This document shows, in pieces, positions 1 through 12,289 of a stretch of DNA of 64,000 bases (within the stretch, counting starts at the first letter, position 1; every line of letters begins with the position of its first letter). Source of the stretch: Daucus carota subsp. sativus (lineage: Eukaryota > Streptophyta > Magnoliopsida > Apiales > Apiaceae). Under the pieces are notes generated by a model. The model was not told where the DNA came from, did not search any database, and was given only the letters and a program-made list of their open reading frames with translations. Made by a program: the position numbers and the translations under genes. The stretch spans positions 43,682,390 to 43,746,389 of the forward strand of contig NC_030384.2 in NCBI RefSeq assembly GCF_001625215.2. The letters run 5' to 3'.

Positions 1-238
1 AATTAAATATCATTCATACGTCATCTCAATATCTGATTAATATTTCTACTATTTATTCTGAATATTTAGTTAATTTATGGTTCCCAATTTTTACGAAGCT
101 CGGTGGAAATGAAAAAAGTAATACTGAGTTTTGAGACACCTACAGCTCATATGATTATTGGTGCAAATACTAATCTTTAGCAAAATTCTAATTCAAGAAC
201 ATGATTCTTTGAGCACAAGCCTGGATTCAATATTCCCT

Positions 239-346
239 TGGGCCAGGCTGACTTTGATAACCCAATAGGCCCAACAGTGACACAATTGGGCTAAAATAGA
301 GGGCAAAAGAGTAAACTGAACTAGAAGGCAGCAAACGAAACCCTAA
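239..346 (+). promoter_or_regulatory. site II / telo-box promoter-like cluster
   Basis: Two site II-type motifs are visible, TGGGCC at 239-244 and GGCCCA at 268-273, followed by a telo-box AAACCCTAA at 338-346. In plants this combination is typical of promoters of ribosomal-protein, snoRNA and other growth-related genes, with transcription starting just downstream. A CT-rich leader-like stretch (about 380-430) follows, but no convincing ORF lies in the next 900 bases. The transcription unit could be non-coding or end in a very short ORF. The function is inference; the motifs are seen directly. Confidence 0.4.
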
Positions 347-1337
347 TACGCCTTTTTATTATCCAGCCGAACCAAACAAACCTTCACACAAATCCATGTT
401 CTTCTCTCCCATCTCCTCTATTAATGAATTTCTCTTTCACAAGTGATTATAGTTTGTGATGAATCTTATTTGTTTAAGCTGCTGCCTCTTTAGAGTAGTC
501 GTATGAATGAGAATCATGATATTCAAATGGCTTAGTTAGGAGGCACATATTAAAACGTCGATGCGGTAGTGTTTTATTACCAGCGTCTTGTTACTCAGGT
601 CTCTTGAGGGGATTATTTGCCGTTATCAATCTTCCTCCAAGCAACCTTAGACATGTTTCATATTCATCTTACCTATTCATATGTTTTTGTGTTGCTGATT
701 GGTTTGCCCTCAAATTATCGGACGGTTTTGCAGTGATGCATAACATACTGTCCGGTTCAGACAGGGGCGTATATAAATTTAGGGGATTTTTAATCTGTCT
801 GTCGTTTGACTATCTGTTTGTAGATGGTCTTATGATTTGATTGGGTTTTTATCTTCTGATCTGAATCGATTTTATTATCTGGCGAGAAATGGAATTTCTT
901 GTTATGATTGATTCAGATTACATTTTCTGTTTTAAGTGTGTTTTGTGGCTGCGGAGCCTCGTGTGAAGAGCAGAGAGCCGCTCGCTAGTCTCTTTTGATT
1001 AGGTCTCCGTAAATATAATGTGCCCCTGGTTTTGTTGCAGTGATGGCTTATGGTTTGTTACTTGTGATGTATCAGGCATATATTCTTGTGTTATTAACTC
1101 CCAACTCAAAATTCTTGTACCACCAAAACTCCAAACAAATAAGCTCTAAGCAATCAACATTATGAAAAATGAAAATACCAACATTATGAAAAACGAAACT
1201 ACATGGTTCGCCTAAACATGGGGTAAGAATTGCTGGTGTGAGCACCTCTAAATGAATATTTTATTTTTTTTTATGTTTTCCCTGAATCAAATCTAAAATT
1301 TTGTTGGTAAGTTATATTCCCTCCATCCCTGGCCTAG
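347..1337 (+). other. possible transcribed region without a recognisable gene
   Basis: This stretch follows the promoter-like cluster. The only ORF of note (78 codons at 604-840) has no recognisable protein character. A C-box-like GTGATGA occurs at 456-462, but no D box follows within snoRNA distance. TTTTGTTGCAG at about 1030-1040 resembles a splice acceptor. Nothing can be assigned. Confidence 0.2.
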
Positions 1338-1888
1338 CAGGGGTGAGAAAAAACTGAAAAAATCCAAAATCGAAATCGCAAAAATCGCTATAAATTGAAT
1401 CGTATATAACCGAACTGCAACCCGAAACTGAAAATTTTAAACCCGAAACCGATTATGTGGTTCCGGTTATAGCTAGGAACCGGTTATAGCTAGGAACCTG
1501 AAAAAATCGAACTGATCTGTTTTTAAAATAATTATAATACTTATTTAATATTTATAATTTATATAAAAATTTAAATATTAAAATAAAAACTAATACTCAC
1601 AATTAACTATGAAGTGGTTTGCATTCGAAGGAGAGATCAATGGTTCAAGTATTAGCTTAATCTGGAACATGCAGTTCATAAGTTTACGATTTAATTATGG
1701 ATCTAATTATTCATGTATAATAATTTTTGTTTTTTTTCATGCGTTTTTTTAATCGAAATCGAACTGATAGAAACCAAACCCAACAATGATGTTGCGGTTG
1801 CGGTTTTTGATTTTTAGAACTGAGGGCATGCGGTTCCAGTTGCGATTTTATCTAAAAATCACACCAAACCCGCATCTGCTGACCCCTA
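1338..1888. mobile_element. non-autonomous hAT-like element
   Basis: The ends are an imperfect inverted pair: CAGGGGTGAG at the left, and TAGGGGTCAG when the right end is read on the other strand. The flanks TGGCCTAG (1330-1337) and TGGCTTGG (1889-1896) match at 6 of 8 positions, fitting the 8-bp duplication made by hAT transposases. The subterminal parts are rich in AACCGAAA/CGGTTT-type words in opposite orientation, and a 17-bp word is repeated in tandem near 1464-1500. There is no coding capacity. The imperfect repeats suggest an old insertion. Confidence 0.55.
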
Positions 1889-3049
1889 TGGCTTGGTTTT
1901 TTTTCAAAAATATTAACGAAATATAGTTCGATAAATCTTTTTAAAATAATTTTTTTGAATAAAATTGTAATGTAAAAATTTTTATATAAAAGAAAAAAAT
2001 TTAAAAATAACTTATGAAATTTTATTTTATAAGAGTTTCAAAATATTTGTTGAATAATGAGAAAAAATTGTAATAAAATAGAGGAGGTAGAATGGGTCTC
2101 ATAAGAAAAAAGAAAAGAAAATGCTAAGCACTCTTAAACAAAGCGCATCCCACAAAAGGTAAAAATCAGATTACGAGCAAAACAACTTGATCATGTTAAA
2201 GCACTGAGCAGGATTAGGAGAATGAATTGAGTAGGCAAAAATTTGTCACTGGAATCTGTCTGTTTTCAATAAACACCTGCTGTGTACTGCTATGTCTCCG
2301 ACCTCCATAAATCATAATGGCTGCCGTTTGGAATTCGGAATTTAAACAAATGAATGCATGTCGACAGCGTTCTTTTCCCCTCACTTTGTCTCCAAAGTCC
2401 AAACTCCTTCATTTTCAACCATTTTTAAACCAAAGAATAACCCTCTTTTACAAATCAGACTGGAAGATGTTTTTACCGACACTGATTTTCTTGAATATTA
2501 CAACAAAGAAAAGAAAAACAATATGGATTTTTTCTTTATTTGAAGAAGGGCCAAAAAGATTTCAGAGATCATCTACTTTTATGAATTATTTTCCTCTTTC
2601 AAAAAATATTTCTTCACAAAAATCCATTAATCCTTTAAATCAGCAGTAGCGGCTCCTTCAAACAAACTGAGCCTGCTAAATTGTAGTAAAACTTAAAGAT
2701 CTCCAATAATTAATGGAATTATACAAGGGTAGCTCTGTATCGGATAATATACAAAAACAGGTACCTGGTCTACATTTACAAAGTTTCTTCTATGCTGTCC
2801 CCCAGCCACAACTCAAACACAACAGACATGTCTACCATCAAGATAACTTAGGGTTTGACAGAATCATGCAAACTTAGTCGAATAATTATAAAGAAGACAA
2901 AAAAGTAAATTAAAGAAAACGGCTAATCCACGGAGGAGGGAAGGACAGAAGAGTGTGATAGTGTGCTGTTCGTACTCTTTTTTTTTTTTCTTTCTAACAT
3001 TCTTGCATGATACTCGACCCTTCTATCAAAACCATGTTATCTATCCATC
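1889..3049. other. intergenic sequence and probable 3' UTR of the downstream minus-strand gene
   Basis: AT-rich with poly-A/T runs. The short ORFs here overlap on both strands and resemble no family. The part nearest 3050 probably holds the 3' UTR of the adenylylsulfate-reductase-like gene; no polyadenylation signal was assigned. Confidence 0.3.
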
Positions 3050-4781
3050 TTAGGAAGAGGATCTGCATGAAGCTGTTTTCCCCAAGGAGACTGAAGCAAG
3101 GGAAGAAGCCCACACACGGGCGTTTTTTGCACCGTGAAGGAAGTTTCTGGTTTTGCATAGTTTTAACTTGGTCCAAATCCTGTTCACATTAATTATCTGA
3201 AGGATCCGCCCCAGGATCTGGCTTGTCTCTCCAAATATTTCCAAATTCAAGTGTGGCCCATAAGACACCCACAAAGCTTTGAACTGTGACAAAACTATTG
3301 GGAATGCATATGTAAAGCCTACTAAACAGAGAAACAATAGTGACAATACCAAGTATGGTTCCTTTCTTAGAATCTCAGTTGGTGATAAACCAACCCATGA
3401 TTGCATGATAAATTCTTTATTGCGTTCCAAACTCGCAACAGGTTGATCCGCAGCAAGATACTGTACCGGCAAAATTCCTAGAAATTTAAGCAATCATGTT
3501 AGTAATTATAGTCATGTTCTGTATCTCTCAAGAAACTTCTAATTCAGGGAACTATGACAATTTTGCAAAGACTGTATCCCTTCACTACTTATGGATTATA
3601 CTCATTAATCAATAAATCTTCCCCTGACATAATTCTATGACTAAGTTCTGATCACATTGGAATTCACTTAGCGAGTCTTTTCAAACCACCCTCCCACTAT
3701 TTATGATAATTTTATGAAAATGATCTAAAACTAGGTCCACTGTTTATCAAATACCTTACGGATGAAACTAACTGAAAATCAAGGAAATAAGCTAATAGAA
3801 CGATGATGATAACCCCACGAAAGAAACATAACATAAGATTTTTAACCGACTGAACACACCAGTTAGCCAGTAAGACCCAATAAAGTGCTGCACACACAAA
3901 AAATTGTGTAAAACCAATAAATGCTATGTTTAGGGCATGTTCTTTGACAAATTGTAGATAAGAAAGCTCTATGACTGCAATAGAGATCATTTACCTGTTG
4001 TTTTCCAATAGAATCCTAAAAGCGAGTTGAAATCTTTTGTTCCATGAAACCGCGTTTTAGATGTCTGCTTCACAATTAAAATTGTGGGGAAACTATGTAT
4101 CCCATATCTAGAAAGTATGCTGAAATCAGACACAATAAGATAAAAATACGTCAGTAGAATTTCAAACCGACCTATACAAATTCTGCAACACTATGAATCG
4201 CCGATTTTCTTTACCATATACAATAGGCTTTTAGTAGATACCTTGGCATAACTAGGGATTCCTCAACTGCCAAATGGGTCATTTGAGGAAACATGGAACT
4301 CAATGTCTCGAATTTTTGCAGCACATCGTTGGAGAACGGACACCAGGAAGCATAAAATAGTACAGAAGTGTACATATTTGCATCTTTTGAATTCAGCGCC
4401 TTCTCAAGGAAGTCACCACCCACCTGCCAGATAACCCAATGTATTTGCAAATAATTAGTAACAGTCATCATAACTAAAGCACAAATCAAGGTGAAATATA
4501 TCCCCCTCACAACAGTTTATTATAAAAAAGTGCGTAGTATTGATGCATAGATGTTACCCACCACATAATCTATCTAGATTAACATCATTAGATTTAACCC
4601 ACCACATAATAAAGTGAATTATATTAAAAACTTAAATATTGAACAATCAAGAGTCATTGCCATCATGTTTCTTGTAAAAATAATTCTCGCTCATCAGCCA
4701 TGACTCTTGACTCTGTTTATTAGAGTTTGATTATACAGTTGTGCAGTAAATATCTTTTAAATACTTTATTTTGTGAACTTG

Positions 4782-4837
<56 letters not shown>

Positions 4838-5870
4838 GTGCTTAGAGAGATGAGCACATAAATATTTTGGTTTAAAGTTAATTACTATAGCAGTGTCATA
4901 TAAAGTGAAATATCACTATGTGCGAAGGATTATTTGCAATATTCATGTACCTAACAAGGCTTTACTGTGGAGGACTTATAATGTGACGAGACGTTGACAA
5001 TTTGCTAATATCTGAAAGTTGAATATATAAAAGAGTAGACGTTGACCCGATTTAAGATAAGACTATACGAGAAGCTTCCCTCAGACTTAAAAAGCATTCA
5101 TTCTCTCTAAAGAAGTATCTGCACTTTAGTTTTCATTTATAGTAAATGGAATGACGGAATGAATATTACACAGAACATAGTACAGACTCATCCTTCTAAA
5201 ACTAATTACATTTCTTCCAACCCAACAAAGCATTTGTTTCATATGGCAGAGGAAAAGGGGATACATAAACAAAAGAGTAGAACATGCAAGCTTGTTTGAG
5301 ACAAAAATTCAATAATTGTTAGTAAACAAGTGGTGTGAATTTACGAGAATACAGCGCATCACCAAGAGAACAATGAACTCTGATCCTCTATTCTATATCA
5401 CAAACAAAGATATCTTATGCCTCTCTGCATCTTTCAACCCCCCAAATCAAATTTCAAACCCAGCAAACATTCAAGAAACCAAGCCTAATTCCACTTTCAT
5501 ATCAATAAAACACCCAATTTCAATAAACCATAAACAACCCATAAAATACAATTCCATCTTCCATAACTATCTAACATGATAATTCAAGAATCGCAAAAGG
5601 GTCATCAAAACAATCACCAAAACACAATCAAAACATATTAAATTCAGAGAACAATAAAAAATTGAGTCAAGAAATGACGAGATTCAAAACCTGGAGAGGT
5701 GGGGTTGGCACAAACGAGAGAGGGGATTGAGCCCTTAAATTGTACACAAACATCTTGGATTGAAGAGGGCACGTAGCTGGCCGAGATGGCGACAACGCCG
5801 ACGCACCTATAAGCGACGAGAAGGCGCAGATTATAAAGAAAGACAACGGAATCGGTGTGGAATTCGACAT
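3050..5870 (-). CDS. 5'-adenylylsulfate reductase-like protein (thioredoxin-like, APRL5/7 type)
   Basis: Four exons join in frame: 5691-5870, 4242-4423, 3995-4119 and 3050-3477, giving 304 residues, the usual APRL length. Exon 1 encodes a signal peptide (hydrophobic core about residues 8-25). Exons 2-3 form a thioredoxin-like fold with FYASWCPFS at about 83-91; the second active-site cysteine of CxxC is a serine, as known for APRLs, so classical disulfide reductase activity is doubtful. A conserved RYGIHSFPTI follows. Exon 4 carries a transmembrane segment near 203-225 and a basic C-terminal tail. Known APRLs are secretory-pathway membrane proteins of unclear substrate. The long first intron (4424-5690) holds an AT microsatellite. 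Family is confident; the exact paralogue (5 versus 7) is less so. Confidence 0.88.
4784..4833. repeat. (AT)n microsatellite, about 25 units
   Basis: An uninterrupted AT dinucleotide run of 50 bases inside intron 1 of the APRL gene. Such runs are length-polymorphic. Confidence 0.95.
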
Positions 5871-8765
5871 GGGGTTGATTAAATTGCGGAAAGATTCAAG
5901 AAGAAGGGGATTTATTAGATTAAAGGAGGGAGAAGAATGAAAATTTAATAAATTTAGGAGAAAACAGCAAGGCTGGTGGTTGTTCTTGTTCTCTCTCTTC
6001 TTTTATCTCTCTACCTCTCTCCGTGTTTGTATATATTTTTGTGCGTGTTGTGTCTATATATCTCTGCTCAAATTTAGACCTGTACTTTCCTATTTTTCAA
6101 CGCGACTTTATGAGGACAAAAATACCTTTATTTAATAACAAATTATATCGAAATTATATGCATATAACAAAATGAAGTGAGATATCTCGTTTTCTCGGTC
6201 TTTTAGCTATGATTTCTGTCGAATATGTTTTCATTGCAGAGTATTTTAAAATTTTCGGTGAGTTAAAATGAAGTCAAGAATATGATAAATAATAATAAAT
6301 ATTAGGATAAGACAGGATAATAAAATTTTATTATTAGAGTTATCTTATCACAATGACAACAAAATTTCGGATAAAAATAAAGATGACAAGAGTTGATTAT
6401 CTGAGTAATCTTATCAGGTTCTGTTTAATTATATCATTAAATTATTAAATTTAGCGTTGTAATAAAAATTTAATTCAAATATTAATTTTATAAAAACGTT
6501 TAGAAATAAAAAAATTGATTTAAGTTATAAAATTATTATAACCAAGTCTGTTACGATATTTGCGGAAATAAATATACGGATATGAACCGGACCAAACCGG
6601 TTGAGGACACCTACCACGAACAGTACGAATAGGAAAGTCAATAGTGTCCTGTTTGAAGTCTTGCTCTCGCAGGCTTGTTCTAGTTCTAGAAACATAAAGT
6701 AACAAGGTAACAAATGACTACTTTTTGGGTAATTTTCGGTTTTTACTTTTTACATATTTATTCTATGCTCGTAGACTTAAAGCACCGCAACTGCTCAAGT
6801 CAATATGATTATTTTACAGTCGTGACGAAACATCTTTAAAGTGTTAACAACCTTAAAAAGCAGCTCAAGGACGCCAAGCTGGTCGGCTCAAGGTTGCTCT
6901 TTACTCTTCCCTTCTCTCTGATCTAGAGCTTGTTTTGGCGGGGCTAATAGCCCCGGATTTCAAGTCATTTTCGATTTTAAGCTGAAAAATGTACACCGTA
7001 ATGTTGAATCTACGAATTGATGGAACAGTAATAAGGTAGGACGTACATGTCAATAACAAACAACTGCGTTGTTGAAACCTCGTGATCGTCTGTAGTAACA
7101 ATCTATTCATAGCTCCAAAGAGATGGTTAGGTCTATTCACATCTTGCACACCAAATATAGTGTTGTGGTTGAATCTAGTGTTAGGGTGGACTGTCACATT
7201 ATTTGTTTTAGAATCATAGTTTAATGTTTCAAGTTTTGGGTCTTGGTGACGAAACCAGATGAGCAAGCCTCGACTGAAACCCCGGTTGAATTTCTGCGAA
7301 CAATAGATTTTTTGCCTTACAGTACCATTTTGAGTTGATGAACAATGCATAATTTTATTTGAAGTCCTACCTGACCACAAACTAACAATACATATTTGTC
7401 CCGTCTTTTTGAAATCCTGGTTCTTCCACTGTCGAGGCCTAGCTATCTGATTTTTGTATCTAAGCATGACTTGTCTCCAGGTCGTTACTGCCAATGAATC
7501 ATCCTTGCCAATTCCTACCGATTTGCATTTTTTAACGAGGAAGGAATTATGCAATTTTGAGAGGTGATACTTAATTTCCTTTTCTTTTTCTACAGAAGTT
7601 TAATGACTTCTTTCCATTTTACTGGTTTGTGGTTTGGCATTGACGATTATAATTTTATTAAACATTTTTGTCCTTCAGGATTCTACTGATTGCAATGGCG
7701 GTAAGTAGTTAATAATGTTCAAAAATTGTCTTAAGTCGCTTTTGGGAGGATCTGGTGAGGAATGAATGTTATTAGAGGGTTTCTGAAAATTTTGAAGATT
7801 GATAGATGTCTTAAAAACATTCTTATGATTGCTTTCAGAAATTCTGATAATTTTATTCATCTACAATGATCACTCACTGGCATCTAGCTGATAAAAATAT
7901 GTTTTCCGATCCATGTGTTTGCTTATAAGTACATATATTTGGTAAACTCGAAAGCTTAACAAAATTCGTCTATCAAATTAATAGTCTAAAATATCCTTAG
8001 AAGATGAAAATGGGCTGATATGGAAGAATTCATTCAATGATCATCTATGACATAACATGCTGGAATGATTGCATTATCTATTGCAGCTTCAATTTCCCAG
8101 CACCCGCCGTGGTTTTCATTGGTGGTTTATAGCTATGTTATAGAATTCAAGCTGCCTGATGTTTCTCTGCAGACAACTCATCTTATCAGAATTCTTGCTG
8201 TGATCACTCGTATTCACCAGGAGCAAAGAGTTCAATTTAATAGTGTCTTGATTGGTTGTTGAGAAAGTGATGCAACTTGCAAGTGCAATGAAATGAACAT
8301 AATTGCTGGCCGTGCAGATTACATCTTGATAAAAGTACTCAACTACTCATGAATGGCACGCTCTATTTAATGGCTCTACCTCCATTGGGTTAGATGTCTT
8401 AATAGGTTTTGCCATCGTGAAATCTAGCTCATAACCCTACTCTTAAATTCATTTTTGGTTAAATTTCATATCTTTAGCTTTTCCTTTTGTATGAAGGTAG
8501 TTTGTCATTAATTCTCTTGCTACTTGGATCATGATCTGAACATATAAGATGACATCTGTTGATAATGCTCATCAAGAATTGTCAGCCAAGATTCTATTAC
8601 CGACAGAATTACTGATATCCGCTCAGCCTAGACATGCCCGGGGTAGTGTGAAGCTTACCTATTCCAATGAGTTGTAAATGCAGGATATCATGTTCTGAAT
8701 ATTCAGAATCTCCAATCCAGTGACCTCATTACATTTTAGCAAAATCGATAGTTTTGTTCATGCAA

Positions 8766-8768
<3 letters not shown>
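5871..8768. other. gene-poor interval
   Basis: The left part holds the 5' UTR and promoter of the APRL gene (minus strand): CT-rich on the plus strand around 5980-6020, with a TATATA run near 6030-6036. The rest is AT-rich. Small ORFs at 6520-6713, 7675-7860 and 8065-8262 resemble no known protein. One longer orphan ORF is listed separately. Confidence 0.35.
6901..7554 (-). other. orphan open reading frame of 217 codons
   Basis: An uninterrupted frame of this length is unusual in AT-rich intergenic plant DNA, so it is recorded. The predicted product is basic and low in acidic residues, and shows no recognised motif, signal peptide, membrane segment or repeat. No splice partners or promoter were identified. 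It may be a decayed gene or transposon fragment, or chance. I do not recognise it. Confidence 0.15.

Positions 8769-8804
<36 letters not shown>
8769..8804. repeat. (GT)n microsatellite, 18 units
   Basis: A perfect GT dinucleotide run about 340 bases upstream of the alpha-tubulin start codon, close to its probable promoter. Confidence 0.95.
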
Positions 8805-8805
<1 letters not shown>

Positions 8806-8927
8806 GGACTTATACTCTGGTATAATTAAGTATGAAACTATATTTGGTGATGGTAAGATTAGAAGAGGGCAGGAGTGATTAAAGTTTGGATGATTTTGTT
8901 AAATGTTGAATAATAATACAAAATGAA

Positions 8928-8937
8928 TTATATATAG
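8928..8937 (+). promoter_or_regulatory. probable TATA box of the alpha-tubulin gene
   Basis: TTATATATAG lies about 200 bases before the start codon. Transcription would begin near 8960-8970 and leave a 5' UTR of about 170 bases. Placement is by consensus only. Confidence 0.45.
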
Positions 8938-9139
8938 AATTTGAAGTAAGAAAGAGATTGGCGCCAAGTGGTGGGCTGGTCTCAATATCCGGACTCCAGA
9001 ATCACCTCCTCCTTTCTTTGATATCATAAACAAAACTATGGTTCATGCAAGAACAACAATATATGTATATCACTCCATGTAATTTTTTCTTAAAACACAT
9101 AACATTCAAATAAAGAATTAGTTGGCTAATTCGAAAGAG

Positions 9140-10956
9140 ATGAGGGAGATCATAAGTTTACATATAGGCCAGGCTGGAATTCAGGTGGGCAATTCATGTT
9201 GGGAGCTCTATTGCCTTGAACATGGCATTCAACCTGATGGCAAGATGCCCAGGTTTCTCACCTTTCATTATGTTCTTGAATGCCTTTTATGATCGTGTTC
9301 GGTTTTTTGTGTTTATATTTTTTATCCTTTATCTGTAGTCGAAACATCTTGGTGTGTCCTTTGTATATGCTGTAACAGGATCTGTAGTTTGGTCCTTCGA
9401 TGAAAACATCATAGGAACATAATGTGATTCTAATTGATAAAGCAACCGCGTTTTGGCTTGAATACAATACATAGATTCAATGCAATACAGAGGTTCTTCA
9501 TATTAAAAATTTTAAAGGCTGATAATGATTCTTCCATTAATTTCAGTGACACAACAAATGATTCTTTCGGTACCTTCTTCAGCGAGTCCAGTTCTGGGCA
9601 GCATGTGCCTAGAGCTGTATTCGTCGACTTGGAGCCCAATGTTGTAGATGAGGTTAGATCAGGAAAATACAGGCAACTCTTTCATCCTGAGCAACTTATT
9701 TCTGGCAAGGAGGATGCAGCCAACAACTTTGCAAGGGGACACTATACAGGTAATGCCTATTGCACATTTCAATGTTGTTCATTACATATCACTAACTTTA
9801 CTTAAAATTTTTGAATGGGATCATCTTGTGCAGTGGGGAGAGAGATTGTTGATTCGTGCCTTGATCGGGTGAGAAAACTGGCAGATAATTGCACCGGTCT
9901 GCAAGGATTTCTGGTGTTCAATGCTGTTGGTGGCGGAACTGGTTCTGGATTAGGATCCTTGCTTCTAGAGCGCTTGTCTGTAGATTATGGCAAAAAGTCT
10001 AAACTTGGCTTCAATATATATCCTTCTCCTCAGGTTTCAACTGCAGTAGTGGAGCCTTATAACAGTGTTCTGTCTACTCATTCCCTCCTAGAACACGCGG
10101 ACGTTGTGGTGCTCTTGGACAATGAAGCAATCTACGATATCTGCAGGAGATCCTTGGACATCGAGAGGCCTACTTACACGAACTTGAACCGCTTAATATC
10201 TCAGACTATTTCATCTCTGACCACTTCCTTGAGGTTTGATGGAGCCATTAATGTGGACATAACCGAGTTCCAAACTAACCTTGTACCTTATCCTCGAATA
10301 CATTTCATGCTCTCTTCTTATGCCCCGGTCATCTCTGCGGAGAAGGCTTACCATGAGCAAAGCTCTGTTCCAGAAATTACAAATGCTGTATTTGAACCTT
10401 CAAGTATGATGGCCAAATGTGATCCGAGGCATGGAAAGTATATGGCCTGTTGCTTGATGTACCGCGGAGATGTTGTCCCCAAGGATGTCAACAGTGCTGT
10501 TGCAGCTGTCAAGACAAAACGAACAGTTCAATTTGTCGATTGGTAAGGGTTCTCAGAGTTTAATTTCAGCTGCCAACATTTCCTTATCTGTCAACTGTAT
10601 TGTAATTCTTATGATTTGATGGATCTTGGTATTTGCGTAAATACAGGTGCCCCACTGGATTTAAATGTGGAATCAACTACGAAGCTCCAACAATGGTACC
10701 AGGAGGCGACCTTGCCAGTGTGAAGCGAGCAGTGTGCATGATCAGCAACAACACAGCTGTGGCCGAGGTTTTTGGGAGAATCAACCACAAATTTGATCTC
10801 ATGTATTCAAAGCGAGCATTTGTACATTGGTATGTTGGTGAAGGTATGGAAGAAGGCGAGTTCTCAGAAGCTCGTGAAGATCTTGCTGCACTTGAGAAAG
10901 ACTACGAGGAAGTTGGTCAAGAAGGAGCTGACGAAGAAGAAGCTGAAGAGTACTAG
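9140..10956 (+). CDS. TUA: alpha-tubulin, divergent TUA3/TUA5-type isoform
   Basis: Exons 9140-9252, 9547-9749, 9834-10542 and 10647-10956 join to 444 residues. The protein starts [17 protein letters not shown] and contains the GTP-binding GGGTGSG at 138-144, the GTPase-activating glutamate in [10 protein letters not shown], and a C-terminal tyrosine after an acidic tail, so it is alpha- not beta-tubulin. It pairs with beta-tubulin in microtubules. Position 40 is threonine, as in TUA3/5-class isoforms. It departs from canonical plant alpha-tubulins: the loop after residue 41 is four residues shorter, the near-invariant lysine in GAGKHVPRA (residue 60 in standard numbering) is glutamine, and there are substitutions in INYEAPT, FGRINHK and HEQSSVPE. 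No stops interrupt it and all splice sites are canonical. It looks like an intact but fast-evolving, perhaps tissue-restricted, isoform. Confidence 0.95.
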
Positions 10957-11397
10957 TTTCTAAATTTGTTGTTGAAAGGGCATTTATCACTGTCCGATTA
11001 GTGAAAATCCTATTTTAAACCTTGCTCAATCTGGTATATACCACTTGTTTGGAACTACTGTTCTACCAAGTTCAACACAGTTCACAGAAAACATTAAATT
11101 GTTAATTTTAGCGAATTATCTATATTTGCAGATGAGTATAATAATAATAATTGCATTGTCATCCTATGTTTATAGCCGGCATTCGACTTGATAGTTTCTT
11201 TGCTTGTAGAATACAAAGCCATGCCTCAGAAAATATGACAATGAGCAATAGTTGAAGAACAAAAAAACAACATTTTGATTGTGCCAAGTCCTAACATATT
11301 CTTGAATATTATAACTTGATATCTTCCTCTATTCTCCGAGGAAACGCAACACAGAGAAAGGATTAACTAACTTAAAGATCCTACAAAACCATTAAAT
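10957..11397. other. 3' UTRs between convergent tubulin and ERF genes
   Basis: A short AT-rich interval with no ORF or RNA signature. It should contain the 3' UTRs of both neighbours, which point toward each other. Confidence 0.5.
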
Positions 11398-12165
11398 TTA
11401 ACACAACAGTGAACATAAAGCTGGAAGATCCCAGATAGAATCATTTGGGTCATTGACAGTCTGAATATATTCTTGGACACCATTTGCAGCACAAAGCGAT
11501 GCTGATATTTGTCTGTCGACTTTCATGTGCTCAAACTCTGAAACTTCCAATCCGGTACTTGCCTCAGCCATGTTATTCTTTGGCAACTCCCACATTTCTT
11601 GAGCATATGAAACTTTCTCAGCCCCATCACTTTCCAAGCCCCATGAAATATTTGATTCATATGAAGAGCTCAAGTAAAATTCATCATCAAAATTTTGCAT
11701 ATCAGGTTTGTATGCATTATCAAACAAGTGATCAGGATCCTTTACCATTCCTCTTGAAAGATAATCGCCCCCACTGCTAGTTGGACTACTGGTGAAAGAG
11801 CTCGTGTTGGTACTAGAAGTATCAAGATTCTGTTTTTCCACCACGCCTTTCTTGCTCTTAAGCAGATTTTTAATCCGGGAAGCCAGAGGAGAATTAGCAG
11901 AAACATGGGTAACAAAGTTTGTCCTGGTATTGGTACCACGCAGAAGACAGGCAGCCTCATCATAGGCACGAGCAGCCGCTTCAGCAGTTTCAAATGTCCC
12001 AAGCCACATCCGTATCTTCTGTGTCGTGTCTTTGATCTCAGCTACCCATCTCCCAGAAGGCCTCTGTCTTACTCCCACAAACTTGTTACTCCGACTAGTT
12101 CTGTTGTTTCTTCCCTTGAATTTGCTCATTTGTCCTTCTGGTCGGAATTGGATTTCCATTACCAA
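11398..12165 (-). CDS. AP2/ERF transcription factor, RAP2.11/ERN type
   Basis: Single exon of 255 residues. A complete AP2/ERF domain lies at about 28-85, beginning [17 protein letters not shown] and continuing through [20 protein letters not shown] to [11 protein letters not shown]. The WLGTF and AARAYDEAA blocks and the short basic N-terminus preceded by MEIQF resemble RAP2.11 of Arabidopsis (potassium-starvation response) and the legume ERN factors (nodulation). The remainder is Ser/Thr-rich then acidic, ending in a [12 protein letters not shown] motif that may act in transcription. Nuclear GCC-like DNA binding is known for the family; the target pathway is inference. The second in-frame Met (MEIQF, residue 3) could also be the start. 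Confidence 0.9.
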   Translation of the reverse strand: MVMEIQFRPEGQMSKFKGRNNRTSRSNKFVGVRQRPSGRWVAEIKDTTQKIRMWLGTFETAEAAARAYDEAACLLRGTNTRTNFVTHVSANSPLASRIKNLLKSKKGVVEKQNLDTSSTNTSSFTSSPTSSGGDYLSRGMVKDPDHLFDNAYKPDMQNFDDEFYLSSSYESNISWGLESDGAEKVSYAQEMWELPKNNMAEASTGLEVSEFEHMKVDRQISASLCAANGVQEYIQTVNDPNDSIWDLPALCSLLC

Positions 12166-12289
12166 AAGTTATTCCAAACAGAAATATAATTGAACAAAGA
12201 GGGGGGATGAATATAAGTTGAAACTAGGGTCTGAACTCTTAATGGTATAGTAGTGGAGGAGTTGGATACATGTTCTTGTTGTAAAGGAT

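Noticed and set aside
456-560. C/D box snoRNA
   Set aside because: A GTGATGA C box is present, but no CTGA D box follows at a suitable distance and no terminal stem was seen.
9300-9660. Loss of the acetylatable lysine 40 in alpha-tubulin
   Set aside because: The replaced lysine aligns with position 60, not 40. Position 40 is threonine, which is normal for TUA3/TUA5-type plant alpha-tubulins.
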